A DNA stretch of 64,000 nucleotides from Ulva prolifera (Eukaryota > Chlorophyta > Ulvophyceae > Ulvales > Ulvaceae). The position numbers and the translations under genes were made by a program. Each line of letters opens with the position of its first letter. Position 1 is the first letter of the stretch. This document shows, one piece after another, positions 12,075-24,208 of this stretch. The notes under the pieces are model-generated. The model did no database searches, was not told the origin of the DNA, and saw only the letters and a list, made by a program, of their open reading frames with translations. The stretch is from the NCBI GenBank assembly GCA_023078555.1, contig CM041201.1, positions 6,455,172 through 6,519,171 on the forward strand, given 5' to 3'.

Positions 12075-13707
12075 GCTTGTACACTGGCTACATCAGCTGG
12101 CTGGCCAGACGTTGCAATGACGTTACGCCGCGAACAGAAGGTGGACGTTGACATCACCAGCCCTCAAAAAACGAAAGCTATAAAAGAAAATAGTGCACAG
12201 GCAGCGCAGCTGTACACTGTATGACAATGCATCGCGATGCAATTGGCTTGTGCCGCCCAACCATGGATGGATACGGAATAGCCAGAGGCCACAAAACGTC
12301 ATGGCATCCCGCAGCCCCGGCATCAATATCTGGCATGCTCAACAAGCGCAGATTCGTGCAATGTGGGATGCAGTCTGATCAGTCTACAGTGTGGTGGTTG
12401 CGGTCGAAAACTGCAATCGACGGTTCCCTGTCGGTTGGAGCGTCCGCATTCGCCCGTCGACATGCTTTGATGGAGCAGGGGTCGCTCTTGCGAGGTACAG
12501 GTATCATCTAATCTAGGATATCGACGTTGTGCTCAGGCTGCAAGATAAATTCTGGACGGCTACGTTACTGCCAGCTAATTTCTGACTGCCAACACCTGCA
12601 GTAGACAATGCACAAGCTGTCTTCCGCCGCCCAAACACTCCACCGCCACAGGTTACCTGCAGTCGGCGGCTGCTCCGGTCCTTGTAGGCAGGGTTGCAAC
12701 CGCTCACATTAATAGGGGGAGGGGGAGTCCACCCCCCAGCCCCCTCAGGGCTTGCTGGCCGCAGCATGGTCAATGCCCGCTGCACTTCATACCGTTTTGT
12801 GGTGTAGCATAGATTGGGACGCAGTGCCATGATGCTGGCGTCCTGCCCGTGTTGGCTTCGGCCCCGGATCGTGTGCCCTCGATGCACGTAGCCTCCTCCT
12901 GCAATGGCCCCGCATGGCATCGGTCACCCTGTGGACTGTGCTTGCACCCGCCATCCTTGCACAGACTTCAATGTGACAATTCGTTACCTGCTGCCCCACC
13001 GATACTGCGTGCCTGAGCACACGCATGGATGGGCTGAGTCTTCTCTGAGGTCGTGTAAGACGCAGATCCCCTGAATCCCGTCCGACGAGCCTGATGTGTG
13101 CTCATAACTTAAGGGATGCCCAGTGGTGGTGTTGTGGGCGTGCCTTTATGTGGTGCCGCCCGCTGCGTTCCTCATCTGGGTCTGCCATCTTGTGTGCATG
13201 TGCTCAAGACACCTCCTTCATGGCTGGAGCAGTGCCATACATACTCTGCCATCAGCATGAGCTGCGGGGAGTGTGATGGCAGCATCATGACGGAAAACTG
13301 TCCGGAGTTCTGTACAGCCTGTATAAGTACAAGCAAAGGGCACTGCCATGCCCACCGACATATGCAGAACATGCACAGCACCTGTGTCAGGCAAGAGGTG
13401 CTCAGCGACACGTGAGGCGTACGGGAATGTGTTCTTTCGCTGTCCGAGAGCATGCCTGCAGGGGATGCGTCCACGAGGCGAGTGGCGCTGTGATCTCCAC
13501 CATCAAAATTTCGACACCTCGACATGCCATCATTTTACTCTATCGCCTAAAAATGGGAGCACAGTGCCGGTGCGCTGGCTTCGATCCGCACAGCACCGGG
13601 GCAATGCAACGTGGCACTCACACGCCCCACTAGTGCAGCCTGCATGGCTGCTTGCCACCCTCCCTCTCTGCAATGCCAAGCCTCTTGCAGCTATCACATG
13701 TACCCCC

Positions 13708-13740
<33 letters not shown>

Positions 13741-14215
13741 TTGCCGAACCTACAAGAACACAGGCCAAGCTTTGCCTGAATGGGAATGCTTGCTGTTGCC
13801 AACCGGCATGACGTATACATTTCCAGAACTCAAAGAAACTCCCACGAAAGCGAATACAATCGCCCGCACACTAGCACGCTGCGGCTGGGAACACGGTTCT
13901 GCTGCCGGAGCAGAGAGACATTAAAACAACTACACATCTTCTTCCGATGACGTAAAAATGGTGCCCTCGGCCGCACTCGCCACAGATCACAAGCGAGTGT
14001 CTGCGCACCGCACAGCGGCACAGCATCGGGTGTGCTGCATAACCCCTGGGCCTGGAATCAACCGGCCGCCACACTGCATCGACACAGCATTGCCTCCAAG
14101 CTCAAGGGGCGTTCAGCCTTCTTGCCAAGCACTCAAGTCGCATGGGAGAGCAGGCTGGAGCGCGTTTTGCAGGGCATCTGCACCCGCACTGTGATCCTCC
14201 TCTGAGGCTGCCGCG
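12075..14215. other. Gene-poor stretch with a C homopolymer
   Basis: The stretch lies between the start of the CTU1 gene and the stop of the kinase gene. Open frames exist, including a Cys-rich one at 13348-13779 (TCTAPVSGKRC then FFRCPRAC), but I could not chain them by splice phase and they match no family with confidence. The region just upstream of 12074 should hold the CTU1 promoter. Confidence 0.35.
13709..13740. repeat. C homopolymer (32 bp)
   Basis: An uninterrupted run of C following CCCCCA, in the non-coding stretch upstream of CTU1. Length may be affected by sequencing slippage. Confidence 0.95.
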
Positions 14216-14978
14216 TCACATCACGCAGCAGCCGCAGCCGCAGTCACCAGTGTACACGGACGCCTTGCGCGCCTCGTCCATTGTCCGTGCGGTATCGGAG
14301 TTCATCATGTTGCTCACTCTCGTCAGGAACTCCGCGGCTGTGATGCGCATGTCGGGATCCTGCAGCAGCACCCCGTCAACCGCCAGCACCACCACAGCAG
14401 CGTAAGTGCAGGCGACCTTTATGGCAACGGATGGCAACACACGCGGTCAGCCTGAGATCCGGCGGCAAGGTCCACGTACGTGAGGCGCTCGGCCTCATGC
14501 ATGCGGGCAGAGAGGCGTAGGGGTGAGGGTGCGCGCCTGGTGCCAGCTGTCGCGGATGAGACTCGACACGTCCTCCGGCCAGTTGGAGGGGATGTCTTCC
14601 CGGAAACCATCGGCGACACTCTCGGCATAGTCCTGGAGCGAGCCGGGGTCATGCGTGATGGCGAGCTTGGTCACGTTGAGCCGGCCGCGTAGCGCCTCGA
14701 ACAACATCACCCCGATAGAGAACACGTCCACCTTCTCCGTGTACTGGTGGGACGTCACCATCTCTGGCGCCATGTACATCCAGCTCCCGACCTGCACGCC
14801 CATGCTGCCGCTGTCACATGCCCGGCCTTATATCATGTCCACGCACAGGCGCATGGCCTGCTGCAGACCGCTGACACGGGACGTCTGTTGCCATAGCGTA
14901 GCACCTGGCAGCTATGAGCCTCCCGCTGTGCAGATGCATGATGCAGAGTAAGGAATTGTGGACAGATGCGGGGGGCGG

Positions 14979-15019
<41 letters not shown>

Positions 15020-17485
15020 GGGAGCAGACCTTGGAGGTGTGCAGCTCCGGCTGGCTGATCTTGCTGGTCACAGACAGATCGCAGCGAGCGCGCTCGGCGG
15101 CGCTATGCCGCGCCTGTGCGGCTGCCTGCGCCTCCATTGTGTCAGCACACGCCACAGGGGCGGGCGGTGCCGGGATGGCGGCCGCGGCGGCCTCCGCAGC
15201 CTCCTCCTGCGCTGCCGCTGCCTCCTCAGGCTCCTACATTGACACGGCGTGTGTGCCGCATGTAACGGTGCAGTCAACGCATGCCCTGTGGCCGCTGCCA
15301 TGGCTGTGTGGAACAGATTCGCATGTGGAGGACTGTGCTTGTTCGGACGTTGAGATGTCAACGCGGTGCTTTGCTGTGTAGTTCCATCCCGAACCGTTGA
15401 AAACACCACTGCAGGCAGACAAGTATTACCGTGTCTGCAGTGCATCATCGCAGGTCGCACGTACCGCGACTTGCTACTCCGTGATGAGCCTCAGTGGCAC
15501 CGTGGCAGGCTCCCGAGGGAGTTTTGGTGCAGCGACAGTACAGGTACCTGAGCATCCCCGGTGATGCACCACAGCCCCGCGCTGAATTGACCGTGGCAGG
15601 AGCTGGCTCCGCACCTTGACTGGCGCCGCAGGCTTGATTCCAGGTGTGCTTTCAATGGCGCTGTCATCCTGGTGCTCCTCTGAGATCGGCATCAGCTGAT
15701 TCTCGCCGGTGACGCTGCCGTGACGCGTGTTGGTGTGCGGGGGGGAGACTGTCGTGACCAGAGGGGACGTCGCCTCCACTTGCCGCACCTTGTCCGCTAA
15801 TGACATCCCAAACCGCCCTCCTGCACACCGCAATCATTTAGCCGTCTGGGTCGGCCTGTATGGCTGCACGCCAAACCGCTGGTGCCGCGGCCACTCCGTC
15901 ACCAATGGCGTCGCACACCACGGCCAGCGGCTGGTTAGCTTGCCTACTGCACCACAGCTTGAGAGCAGTAGTGTGCGCTTGCATGAACCGCATGCTGTGC
16001 AGAGCGGGGCTGAGCGCATAGCTGGGATGAGAGGGGGGCTGTCGCCAGCCATTCGGAAGGGCCATACGATCTGCCACACGTGGTCGCAGACTACCCAAGA
16101 AGCTGCAACAATGCCTGTGGGACGGCACGCAAGCGCTCTCAGCCATAGCGTGCCCACCGGGCCCACGCTGTTTGTGCATGTTCAGGATTTGAGGCTTGCG
16201 TGAGAAAATCAATCAGGCACGGCAGATTCCGACGCTCACAAAGTGTGGACCTAGCATGGATTGAAGGAAGCTCACGAGTGCCGCCATAGACTGAGCCGTT
16301 GAATGCAACCGCGTCGTATGTGGAGCCGCCATAGTAGGACTCCTCTCGGGTGCTGCCGAGCTCAAACTGGCGGGAGGCTCGGCCTCGAATGTGCAGGCCG
16401 AGGTCTAAGACCTTGGCATCGCTGCAGCTACAGTCTGCGGACGTCAGAAGCACGTTCTCTGGCTTCATGTCTCTGTGTATGATTGCCGGGCGGCAGCTGT
16501 GTAGGTACTTAACAGCCCTGGTGATGGACACAAACCACCTGCAGCAATCGCGCTGTTGGCTGGCTGCTGAGAGAGACTGCTGCGGCAGCAGTGCGGGTAT
16601 GGGGCAGGCCTTCATTGCTGTGCTATGGGCGGAGAGGCACTGCGGAGGAGGATTGTGCATACCTGAACACGTCGTGCGCAGAGTACACGTCTTTGTATTT
16701 CGACATCTGCTGTCGTTGGATGATTGCACGCAGGGTGCCGCCTTCCATGAACTCGCAAACGATGAAAAAACTCGTTCTTATACTGCTGACTGATGCCATG
16801 TCTCCTGCGCCGACCCCCATGAGCTTGACAATGTCCTTGCTCTGAAGCTTCCTCCACAGATTGGCCTCCTGTATCGCAGGTACAGTGACGCCTTGCAAAA
16901 TGCTCAAAGCCGGGTGAGGAGTCAGACTGGCGTACGGCTATGAACTCTGTCAGGGACTCCTCACTGCCCAGACGCTCTGGCCTCAACCGTTTGATGGCCA
17001 CCAGCTGCTTCATACCATTTGGATGAGTCAGATGGGCACTCTGTACAGTTGCAAACCCTCCCTCCGCGAGATCACGGACGTCACTGAGAAAAGCGTCCTC
17101 TACAAACAGCTCTCCAAGCAAGGTTTTCAAGACCTGCTCGGGCGTGACCTCCACACCGTCTCCCTCCCAAACCTTCGAGCCCATATGAATGAGTGACGCC
17201 AGGTCTGCGTCACGATGAGCGTTTTCATCCCGCTGCATTCCCGGTCGGTGCCTGCACTAACTCCACGCTGCGGCGAGCTTTCTGCCGACGGGGTGGAAGC
17301 CGAAGATATCAAGCAGGACGGATCCATGGGCAGAATGCACTGCGGGACAGAACGCACTGTTCACCAGCGCTGATAGCTGCTCTGATCACCTCGGCAGACC
17401 TGGCTGCTGTTCCTGTTTCCTGGCCACCGTTCTCGCTCAAGAGAGCCTGGAACACTGCGGAGGGGCTCTTCTGCATCGTCGTCAT
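14216..17485 (-). CDS. TKL-type protein kinase with activation-segment insert and CaaX-like C-terminus
   Basis: Ser/Thr (or dual-specificity) kinase of the plant/algal tyrosine-kinase-like group. Eight exons fit in phase: 17358-17485, 16936-17251, 16663-16868, 16276-16538, 15615-15820, 15030-15233, 14537-14791 and 14216-14359, giving 573 aa. The first Met follows an in-frame TAG. Visible motifs are the Gly loop LAEGGFATV (about 104-112), VAIKRL (Lys130), the C-helix [20 protein letters not shown] (Asp240), DLGL in place of DFG (262-265), and SWMYMAPEM (APE about 449-451). About 176 residues separate DLG and APE, against the usual 20-30; this insert is Ala/Glu/Ser-rich and spread over three exons. 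The protein ends ...[10 protein letters not shown], a possible farnesylation box. The last intron uses a GC donor and another intron is only 67 bp. The substrate is unknown. Confidence 0.88.
14980..15016. repeat. G homopolymer (37 bp) inside a kinase intron
   Basis: The run lies in the intron between kinase exons 6 and 7, so on the coding strand it is a C tract upstream of the gtgcag acceptor. Confidence 0.95.
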
Positions 17486-18420
17486 CGTAAACCGACGCTA
17501 ACACGCCAAGCTATCAGAATCCGACCTTTCTAACCTCATTTCATTGTGATCTTCACTTAAGGCTGTTGACCTTGCCTGTTGTTGTGTGCTAAGACAGTCT
17601 GTCGACACAGGTGCACGCACGAGACAGGACGTGGCCGTGTCAACCCATCAACAACTGTTTCAGAGGCGTCGTGAAGGTGAAGCACTCAGAATGGTCGAGC
17701 CACCGCGAGGAGTCTATGGAGCTCCCATGCTTTGGTATTCGGGCCGTTGCCTGATCCTTCGATGGCAGCCGGTAAACTTGTAACCTGAGCTCATTCGAAG
17801 ATCCTCGGGCCTGGCAAAGCGGGCCACACTGCCCATTCGCGACCACGCAAGTTCAATCGAAGCATTCCACATCAGGCTGACAGACCATGGACGCAGCTAT
17901 GTTCCCTAGAGGACTCCCGGGAGCTCCCCGTCGCGATGCTATGGATGCTGGGTGCACCTGTATGCATGCAACAGTGGTTCGAATGCACGCATGCAGCCCT
18001 CGACGGGACCATCCCGCGACCGCGGCCTGAGCGGCGTTAGTGAGCACCCTGCAGCAGTCTGCATGCATACAAACAATGCATTGATCGCTGGTGGCTCAAC
18101 GTATGTGTGTATGCATGTTCAAGGAAGAGACAACAAGAAGCCAGACCCACACGGACATTGATTTCGGCCACCGGTGTCATCGAAACGAGACACAGATGTG
18201 TCGAAATCACAGAGTCGAGAGACAGGTAGCACTGCAGGCATCGAACAGGAACACGTCCCAATCAGAACAACGCTGTCCTCACATATCTCAGATACTGGAC
18301 ACCCACACGTCCCGCCGACCACTCTGGCACAGCTTAGCAGTATTGGCCCCAAGCTGGTCCTTGGACAGCCACCGCATAGGCCGGCCCACACGCAGAGACA
18401 TCCATGCACACCAACAGGGT

Positions 18421-18690
18421 CCAATGGGTTGAGGACGGATTACAAGCTACCCCCTCCGTTTCTGGAGGTCGTGTGTTCGATTCTGCGTGCGCTTTGGGGA
18501 ATCGAAACGGCCGTATGTGACCACCTCGCTTAGCACATGTACAGGAGGAGGCCCTGTGAGTTGCGTACGGTCGTCTGAGGGGGTTTCAAGGTGGTGTACC
18601 CCTTCGGCGAATGTGGTCCTGTTAACCCGGAGTTGTCAATGTCCAATAGGATACGGCTCAGTAAAGTCAGATTTACTTTGCAAAAAAACC
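18421..18690 (+). mobile_element. SINE-like tRNA-derived element, copy 1
   Basis: About 265 bp that align along their whole length with 41138-41402. Both begin TCCAATGGGTTGAG, like a tRNA D-arm/A box, and about 45 bp later have GTTCGATTCTG or GATTCGGGTCC, like a T-arm/B box. A shared body follows (GTGACCACCTCGCTTA, then TTGTCTGA/CGTCTGA with GGGGG) and ends near AGATTTACTT. This copy ends in a short A run. The tRNA origin is inference; the repeat relation is read directly. Confidence 0.65.
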
Positions 18691-18759
18691 ATCTCCGGCT
18701 CCGAATAGTGCCGCAACCCCCGCCCGCCACAAAGGCGGCAATATTTGACACGTATGTCA

Positions 18760-18784
18760 CCCCCCCCCCCCCCCCCCCCCCCCC
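18760..18784. repeat. C homopolymer (25 bp)
   Basis: Uninterrupted C run about 70 bp after the end of the SINE-like element. Confidence 0.95.
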
Positions 18785-21402
18785 ACACCGGATGGAGGCC
18801 CAGCCCCCTTCATCCCTGTATTCCCACCCCATCCGCACTAGGGCTGTGCATCCTGTGAAAGCCATTGCGTAACTTGCATCAAGTTCAACGATGACGGTGT
18901 AACTTGAAATTTTGCTGTTTAGACTGCTTAGTTTACATAACTTGGCATTTTGCCCTTGTGGCCGCGCTTGGCTGCCTCATGATGTACAGCTACAGCCACT
19001 TCAAGTTGATGAACCTTAGGCACGAAATATTCATAATGTGTGATCAGATCTGCTTATGATTTGTGATTGTGAGGCCAAAGACGAACCACTTGTTGGTTTG
19101 GTTGTCTGAACAGGGCACTAGTGTACTGGGGCACTAGGGCACTATGATGGCACGAGGTCCAGGACCTACCAAGGTAAAGGTTGCATGCAAACCAGTGGAG
19201 CGGCTGCAATGTGGTCGAATGCAAGGTAGCTAGCCTTGCAGTTGTTTGTTTGACTTGGTATCACCTGCTCAGTCTCCTGTGACTTATCTAGGCGGGTATG
19301 TTGTGCGACAGCATTGTACAAAATTTGCACGCGCGGAGTACACTCAGTAATGTGTTGCACTGTGTCAGCACTGTCTGGACAGCCCTGGCTGCCTTTGCAA
19401 GGGCAGGCATGGCTACAACCGGTCACGCAGACACGAGCCGCACATGCTGCAACTGAAATTGTGAGAAAACCCTTAATGTGATGCCCCGAGCCCAGATGAA
19501 AGGCCTAAAAACCCCTCAACTTGCTGGTTTAGCACTCGAGTAACTTACACGAGCATTGACCTCTGATCAATTGTGCTAAAGTAAACCTTAATTGGAAGTC
19601 CGGGTGCCTTAATCTGCAGCCCTCATCCGCACGCATGAAGCCGCGGCCGTACCCCTGCATCGCCGCACTCTGCTCCCAGCTCACCCTACTGCGTGCCAAC
19701 ACTATCCCAATCATGCTACAAGGACCCGGGGCAACGCACACCATGCCGGGGGCTGGGCAGAGTCTGCATCTTGATAGCGGGAGGTGACGTCAGATGGATC
19801 TACCAGGGGGGTTAGGTGCGGCCTGCCGCTCAAGTCTGATGGCCAACAACATGCGACAGAGGTCTCGCCCCAGCTGACTATCACACACAGGCTGACCAAT
19901 CTCCCATACGGCAGAGGGCGAGCCGTTGAATGTGCCAACTGACACCCCAAGGACCGCTTCTTGCTTATCGAGAATGTTGCGCAGACGAACGTGCCATCTC
20001 CTTATCGTGAATGCTCTGCAGAGGGATTTGCCATCTGATTGCTGTCCGCTTGGCTGTTCATAGCAATCTACTGCCGCTGCACATTGATCACACCTTGCAG
20101 CCGGAGTCACCGTGATGCCAGGCCCGGAGTGGTGAGACGCTACGCCTGCTTGCAGTGTGTAGAAATGCGAGCGCCAGAGATGCAGAAGCGCAAGCACTGG
20201 CGGGCTTCGCGCCAGGCCACATGCGTTCCGGCAGACCGCCATGCATGGCGCAGCTCACGACCCACACCGGCCTGCCACAGTCGGTGGCGCCCGTGTGCAC
20301 TGTTGTGGGTAGCTGGCTCGCAGCTGTGCAAAGTTGTCGGTCGGACACAATTGTTGGTTGGCCTGGCCACACCGGCACCGATCGAGCAGTGATCACATGA
20401 TGCCTGCAACCGAAAGCCCAGTGTATCAGGCACACGTCCTGGACAGTAGCACCCTAAGCGTTTTCACTATTGAGGCGGCAAAAGCAGATACCTGCTGCGG
20501 ACCGCACCACGTGCTGCTGCAAGTGGGCTCCCATTGACCGGTTGCACCCAGGGGTGTAGCAGCTCCATGAGTATGAACAAATCTTGCATTGTGCTTGTCT
20601 GGGACATGGCCTCAGTCATGCCGAGTCGCTGACATCGTGATACAGTGGCTACTGAACGATCTGTTCTAAAATAGCATGCAGTCAGAACGACAGGCGTTCT
20701 TGTGAATCAGACTGAGGTGTGCAATGCATCTGCATGGCGGCTGCATGGCACAGCTGCAGTACCGTGATGCTGTTGCATGCATACGATATGTTGTCGCTTG
20801 GCACGTGTTCTCACCATCATGGCAAGCACTCCGAGGAATGTACGGACAGAGTTGCACATTATACAGAGGTGTGTCAACACTTGTGTGCCACCAGTCCAAA
20901 CGGTGTATGACAAACCAACGCATCCAACATGCCTCCGGCGATGCTGGCAAACGCGCTGCCAGACTCCTTCACAAGCAGATGTATGATGGGCACGTCTGTT
21001 CGAGCGACGCATAGTGCATCAGGTGCTTGATTGCTACGCCATTCCTAGTCAAGGTGTTGCACATCAATGTCTGCCGCCCGACCGATTTCACCTGCCCTAA
21101 TGGCGAGGTGTAGCCCGCTGAGCTATTTCTAAGCTGTCATTGAGCTAGTCAACAGTATAAACTCTCTGTCAACAAAGTCCTTGGGAAGAGACCTTCCAAC
21201 TAGGTCTCACAAGGGAACTGAGACACGCCTATGCATAGCAGCCATAACAACATCATCGCCAAGAGTCCACAATACTTTCTTTACATACTTTCGTCCTCAG
21301 CTCAGCTTTCTGATTGGGAATTTCCCCCATTTTGATGTGGTCCCCCACTATTTTGGTCGCTTGGGTACGAACGATTAGGCGCATGAGCACTGACACTGAC
21401 AC

Positions 21403-24208
21403 CTATCGGCACCACCATGTATATGCGTGTCCTGTGTCCGCCATGCTTCTTGCAGCATGCTGAAGATCATCTTTGCTCAGGCCACCTGCTTCATACCAGT
21501 GTACGTAAGCGTTGGACTGTAGCTTCAGACTTGCTTGATTTGAACAGCCAAGCCAAAAATCGCCGATACTCGACCTGAAACGCATTGGGGGCTCTCAGTG
21601 TATGTGTGTACGCATGCTTACAGTGTTGCACGGCAACAGTGGTCCACAGTTTTCTAATTGTGACCTACCACCACCAGACATCCCACAGTACTTGACTCCC
21701 GACAGGTATGATTCTCTGGACCAGTGGTAATGCCCCTGTGTGTTGACATTTCTCTATTTGCCACAGTATGCGATGGCAATGTGGACGTGAGGAGTGCCTG
21801 GCACATGTTGGTGCAGTTTGCGGCATCGCAGGCAGCTATGGCATGCCTTCAATGCTGAATACTGAGCGTGGCTGCATTGCAATTAGACCCGGATCCCGAC
21901 CAAAGCGGGGCATGAGGGCCACAGATGTGGCGCATGTCAAGTCGGCATTGCTGTGTACCTGTTCGCTGCATAAAATAATGCCCCTGGAGGAGAGAATTGT
22001 GGCAATGGCTCTTTCCGACCCCTTCTCTCTGGGCCAGCGCTGTGCAAGGATGCATCTGCAAGCACCCGGGGACAAGGACCGCAATGCCGAACGGTCAGGG
22101 CAGAGCCTTCTGAGAGCAGCGCCCGCTGCCCTTGCGTCAATGTGTGCCGCAGCGAGTCCACTCCTATGGATTTGCCCCTGCAAGCACAACAGGCATGTAA
22201 CAGTGCACAAATCCATCCTTGACTTTGAGATTACAGTCAGAGTCAGCCACCACAGCGCGGTGCCAAAATCGATTGCATGTATGGGCGCAGAATTGGATGC
22301 CTATAATCAGGTAGACCAGGTACCAGGTGTTGAAAGGCAAGGCAAGCTCATCATGCACCTACAGCTGCGCGGTTCAGCCGTCCTGGGGTCGGACCTGTGC
22401 ATGCTGTCTTCAAAACCAGATAATTTGCCGCGGGCAATCATCAGCGCATTGATGGTATGGATTGGGGCTCCGCTGGCGCTATAACGGGGAACACAGTGGT
22501 GGAAATGGTGGGCGACTGCCTTCATTGTGCGGCTCTCCGCAACGCCGGGTCTGCTCACATGAACCTCAGCAAATCGAAATGCAGGCACTGGGGTCACGTT
22601 CTGTGCAAGGTCTGCCGACCTGTTGCACCCCCCGGGTGGCTCCATTGGAGTGAGAGGCAATAAAAGTCCAGCTAGGCACCTGCATGAACATGGAGACATC
22701 ATGATGTTCTTGGACCCACAACACAGGACAATGCACGCGTGGTGCGGCACAGCTAGACTCAGTGCAACTAATTCGAGCCCCCCCCCCCCCCCCCCCCCCT
22801 CCACCGCTCCCACCCTTCGCCCCATCGTGCATATCGCCACAACGACAACGACAAAGCATTGGCCTCCGGCACTTGGGGGGAAATATATCACCAACGCACT
22901 TCGCATCCACCAGAGCCGCCACTGCATCCGGTGGATGCCAGTAAGGAAGGCGGACCTTGCAGCCATAATGTTTGTTTGCTCCAGTGCGTGGCATGCGTCC
23001 TTGGCTGCACCTGCGGATTGAGAACCCCGTACCGAGTTCTCGATGACTAGCGCACAGTCACTCAGGTCCTGCAGAAACCAGGCGCAGCTCAGATCCTAGA
23101 AGCGTGCGTGGAGCCATCGCACATGGTGCGGCAATTGCTGTCGGACGGCTGCCGGACATGCCTGAAGAGCTGTTCCAGCCAGGACAGCATTGAAGGCTTG
23201 GCAAGGCACATCTCCACTGGGACTTGGCGCAATTGACAAGGTGGTAATGTAGCACCCAGATCCATATGTATCTCTTACGCCCTGAAGGATTGCACTGCCT
23301 CCACCGGAACCAGTTCCGCCAGCAAGACTATGTGTGAGGAAGAAGTGTGCTCTCGTCGAACTGGCCTCTGTTTGCCTCCGAATTCCTGCAAATGGCATAC
23401 CGACTACATGCCCGGCCACCACAGTTGTCGATGTTCCAGTAGATATGGACCTGTATGCCCCTACACATGTGCACTGCCGGAAGTATGGTATTTGTCTGCC
23501 GGTACGCCTACACATCACTGGCTCGACATTGGCTGCCAATGTGTGACTGATACAGTGATGAGATGTGCCGCAACTCTGTCAGTCAGCAGCGGAGCATGCC
23601 CTCCATCACTGTGTCTAACAGTGGCCCATTGGTAGCGGAGATGTCTCCAGCGGCACAGTGTTGCATGCACGTGACGCCATTGGCAAATATTCCCCCACTG
23701 CCACGTCGTCTTGTGCTGTAGTAACACTTTGGCTGGTTGAGGTCCAGAACACTATACTTGAGTCGGCTCCATGCCTGCATATAGACTGGCTACATGCTAG
23801 CTACGCAGTATGTGCAGTTACAACTGCCATGGAGCCTGCGGCAGAGATCGATATAGGGTGATGTGCAGAGCACACCATGCGTCTACCAGTGCTGCAGACT
23901 CGCGACAGCTGCACGCACGCATGAACGGTTCATCAGCAAACACACCTGCAGAGGGCGTGAATCGAGATCAACGCAGACCGCTAAGGGCCTACGAGTGTGT
24001 GGATAGGAATGGATGGTCGTGACAAACCCTTGTATATTTGAGGCAGGAATGTCATCACCGGCGATATCATCAAGCAACTGCCAAAATGCAGCTCCCACCT
24101 GCAAGACACACTGGCTCAGAGCTACAACCGATTAAATCGACTTCAATGAGCACATGATCGCTGTACCTGCACTCCGCATTGTCCTACATGAATTCCTATC
24201 AGTCCCAT
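21403..24208 (-). CDS. TUBD1: Delta-tubulin
   Basis: Delta-tubulin is needed to form triplet microtubules of centrioles and basal bodies. Phase-consistent exons are 24167-24208, 23946-24098, 23876-23908, 23600-23774, 23162-23385, 22956-23068, about 22330-22679 and the last exon 21403-21516. One or more exons between about 21.75 and 22.3 kb are unresolved. The N-terminus reads MGLIGIHVGQCGVQ/VGAAFWQLLDDI, the tubulin nucleotide-binding start. The signature appears as LTHSLAGGTGSGGGS. Next come SDCALVIENSV and SADLAQNVTPVPAFRF, which align with delta rather than alpha or beta tubulins, and the end NAYVHWYEAGGLSKDDL matches the C-terminal helix. Two introns appear to use GC donors (after 23600 and 23162). 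The usual GSGNNWAYGY is replaced by GSGGIFANG. Other divergent tubulins are possible but fit less well. Confidence 0.8.
22778..22799. repeat. C homopolymer (22 bp) inside a delta-tubulin intron
   Basis: The run lies in the intron between the exons ending at 22956 and starting at 22679; on the coding strand it is a G tract. Confidence 0.95.

Larger units (their letters stand above)
17486..21402. other. 3.9-kb gene-poor stretch with repeats
   Basis: The stretch runs from the kinase start to the delta-tubulin stop. It contains a SINE-like element (18421-18690) and a C tract (18760-18784). Two minus-strand frames deserve mention. One at 19166-19426 has a C-x-C, D-x-x-x-H, x-x-C pattern (CPDSADTVQHITEC), reminiscent of the zinc-binding tail of some retroelement reverse transcriptases. 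One at 19790-20242 has a CDQC pair and a fairly exon-like stretch (WHVRLRNILDKQEAVLG). Neither could be chained into a gene, so no CDS is called. Confidence 0.35.

Noticed and set aside
13348-13779. Cys-rich frame resembling a GRF-type zinc finger
   Set aside because: Spacing does not fit the family, no splice chain supports it, and it ends in the proline translation of a C run.
14914-15381. Gly-rich frame on plus
   Set aside because: Antisense to the kinase; the Gly run is the G homopolymer in an intron.
17952-18010. GGTTCGAATG string as a tRNA T-arm
   Set aside because: No matching acceptor or anticodon stems around it.
21768-22484. 238-codon open frame on plus
   Set aside because: It lies across the minus-strand delta-tubulin gene, covering the exon at 22330-22679 and the unresolved 3' part. 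It has no family pattern, while the minus strand aligns with tubulin.
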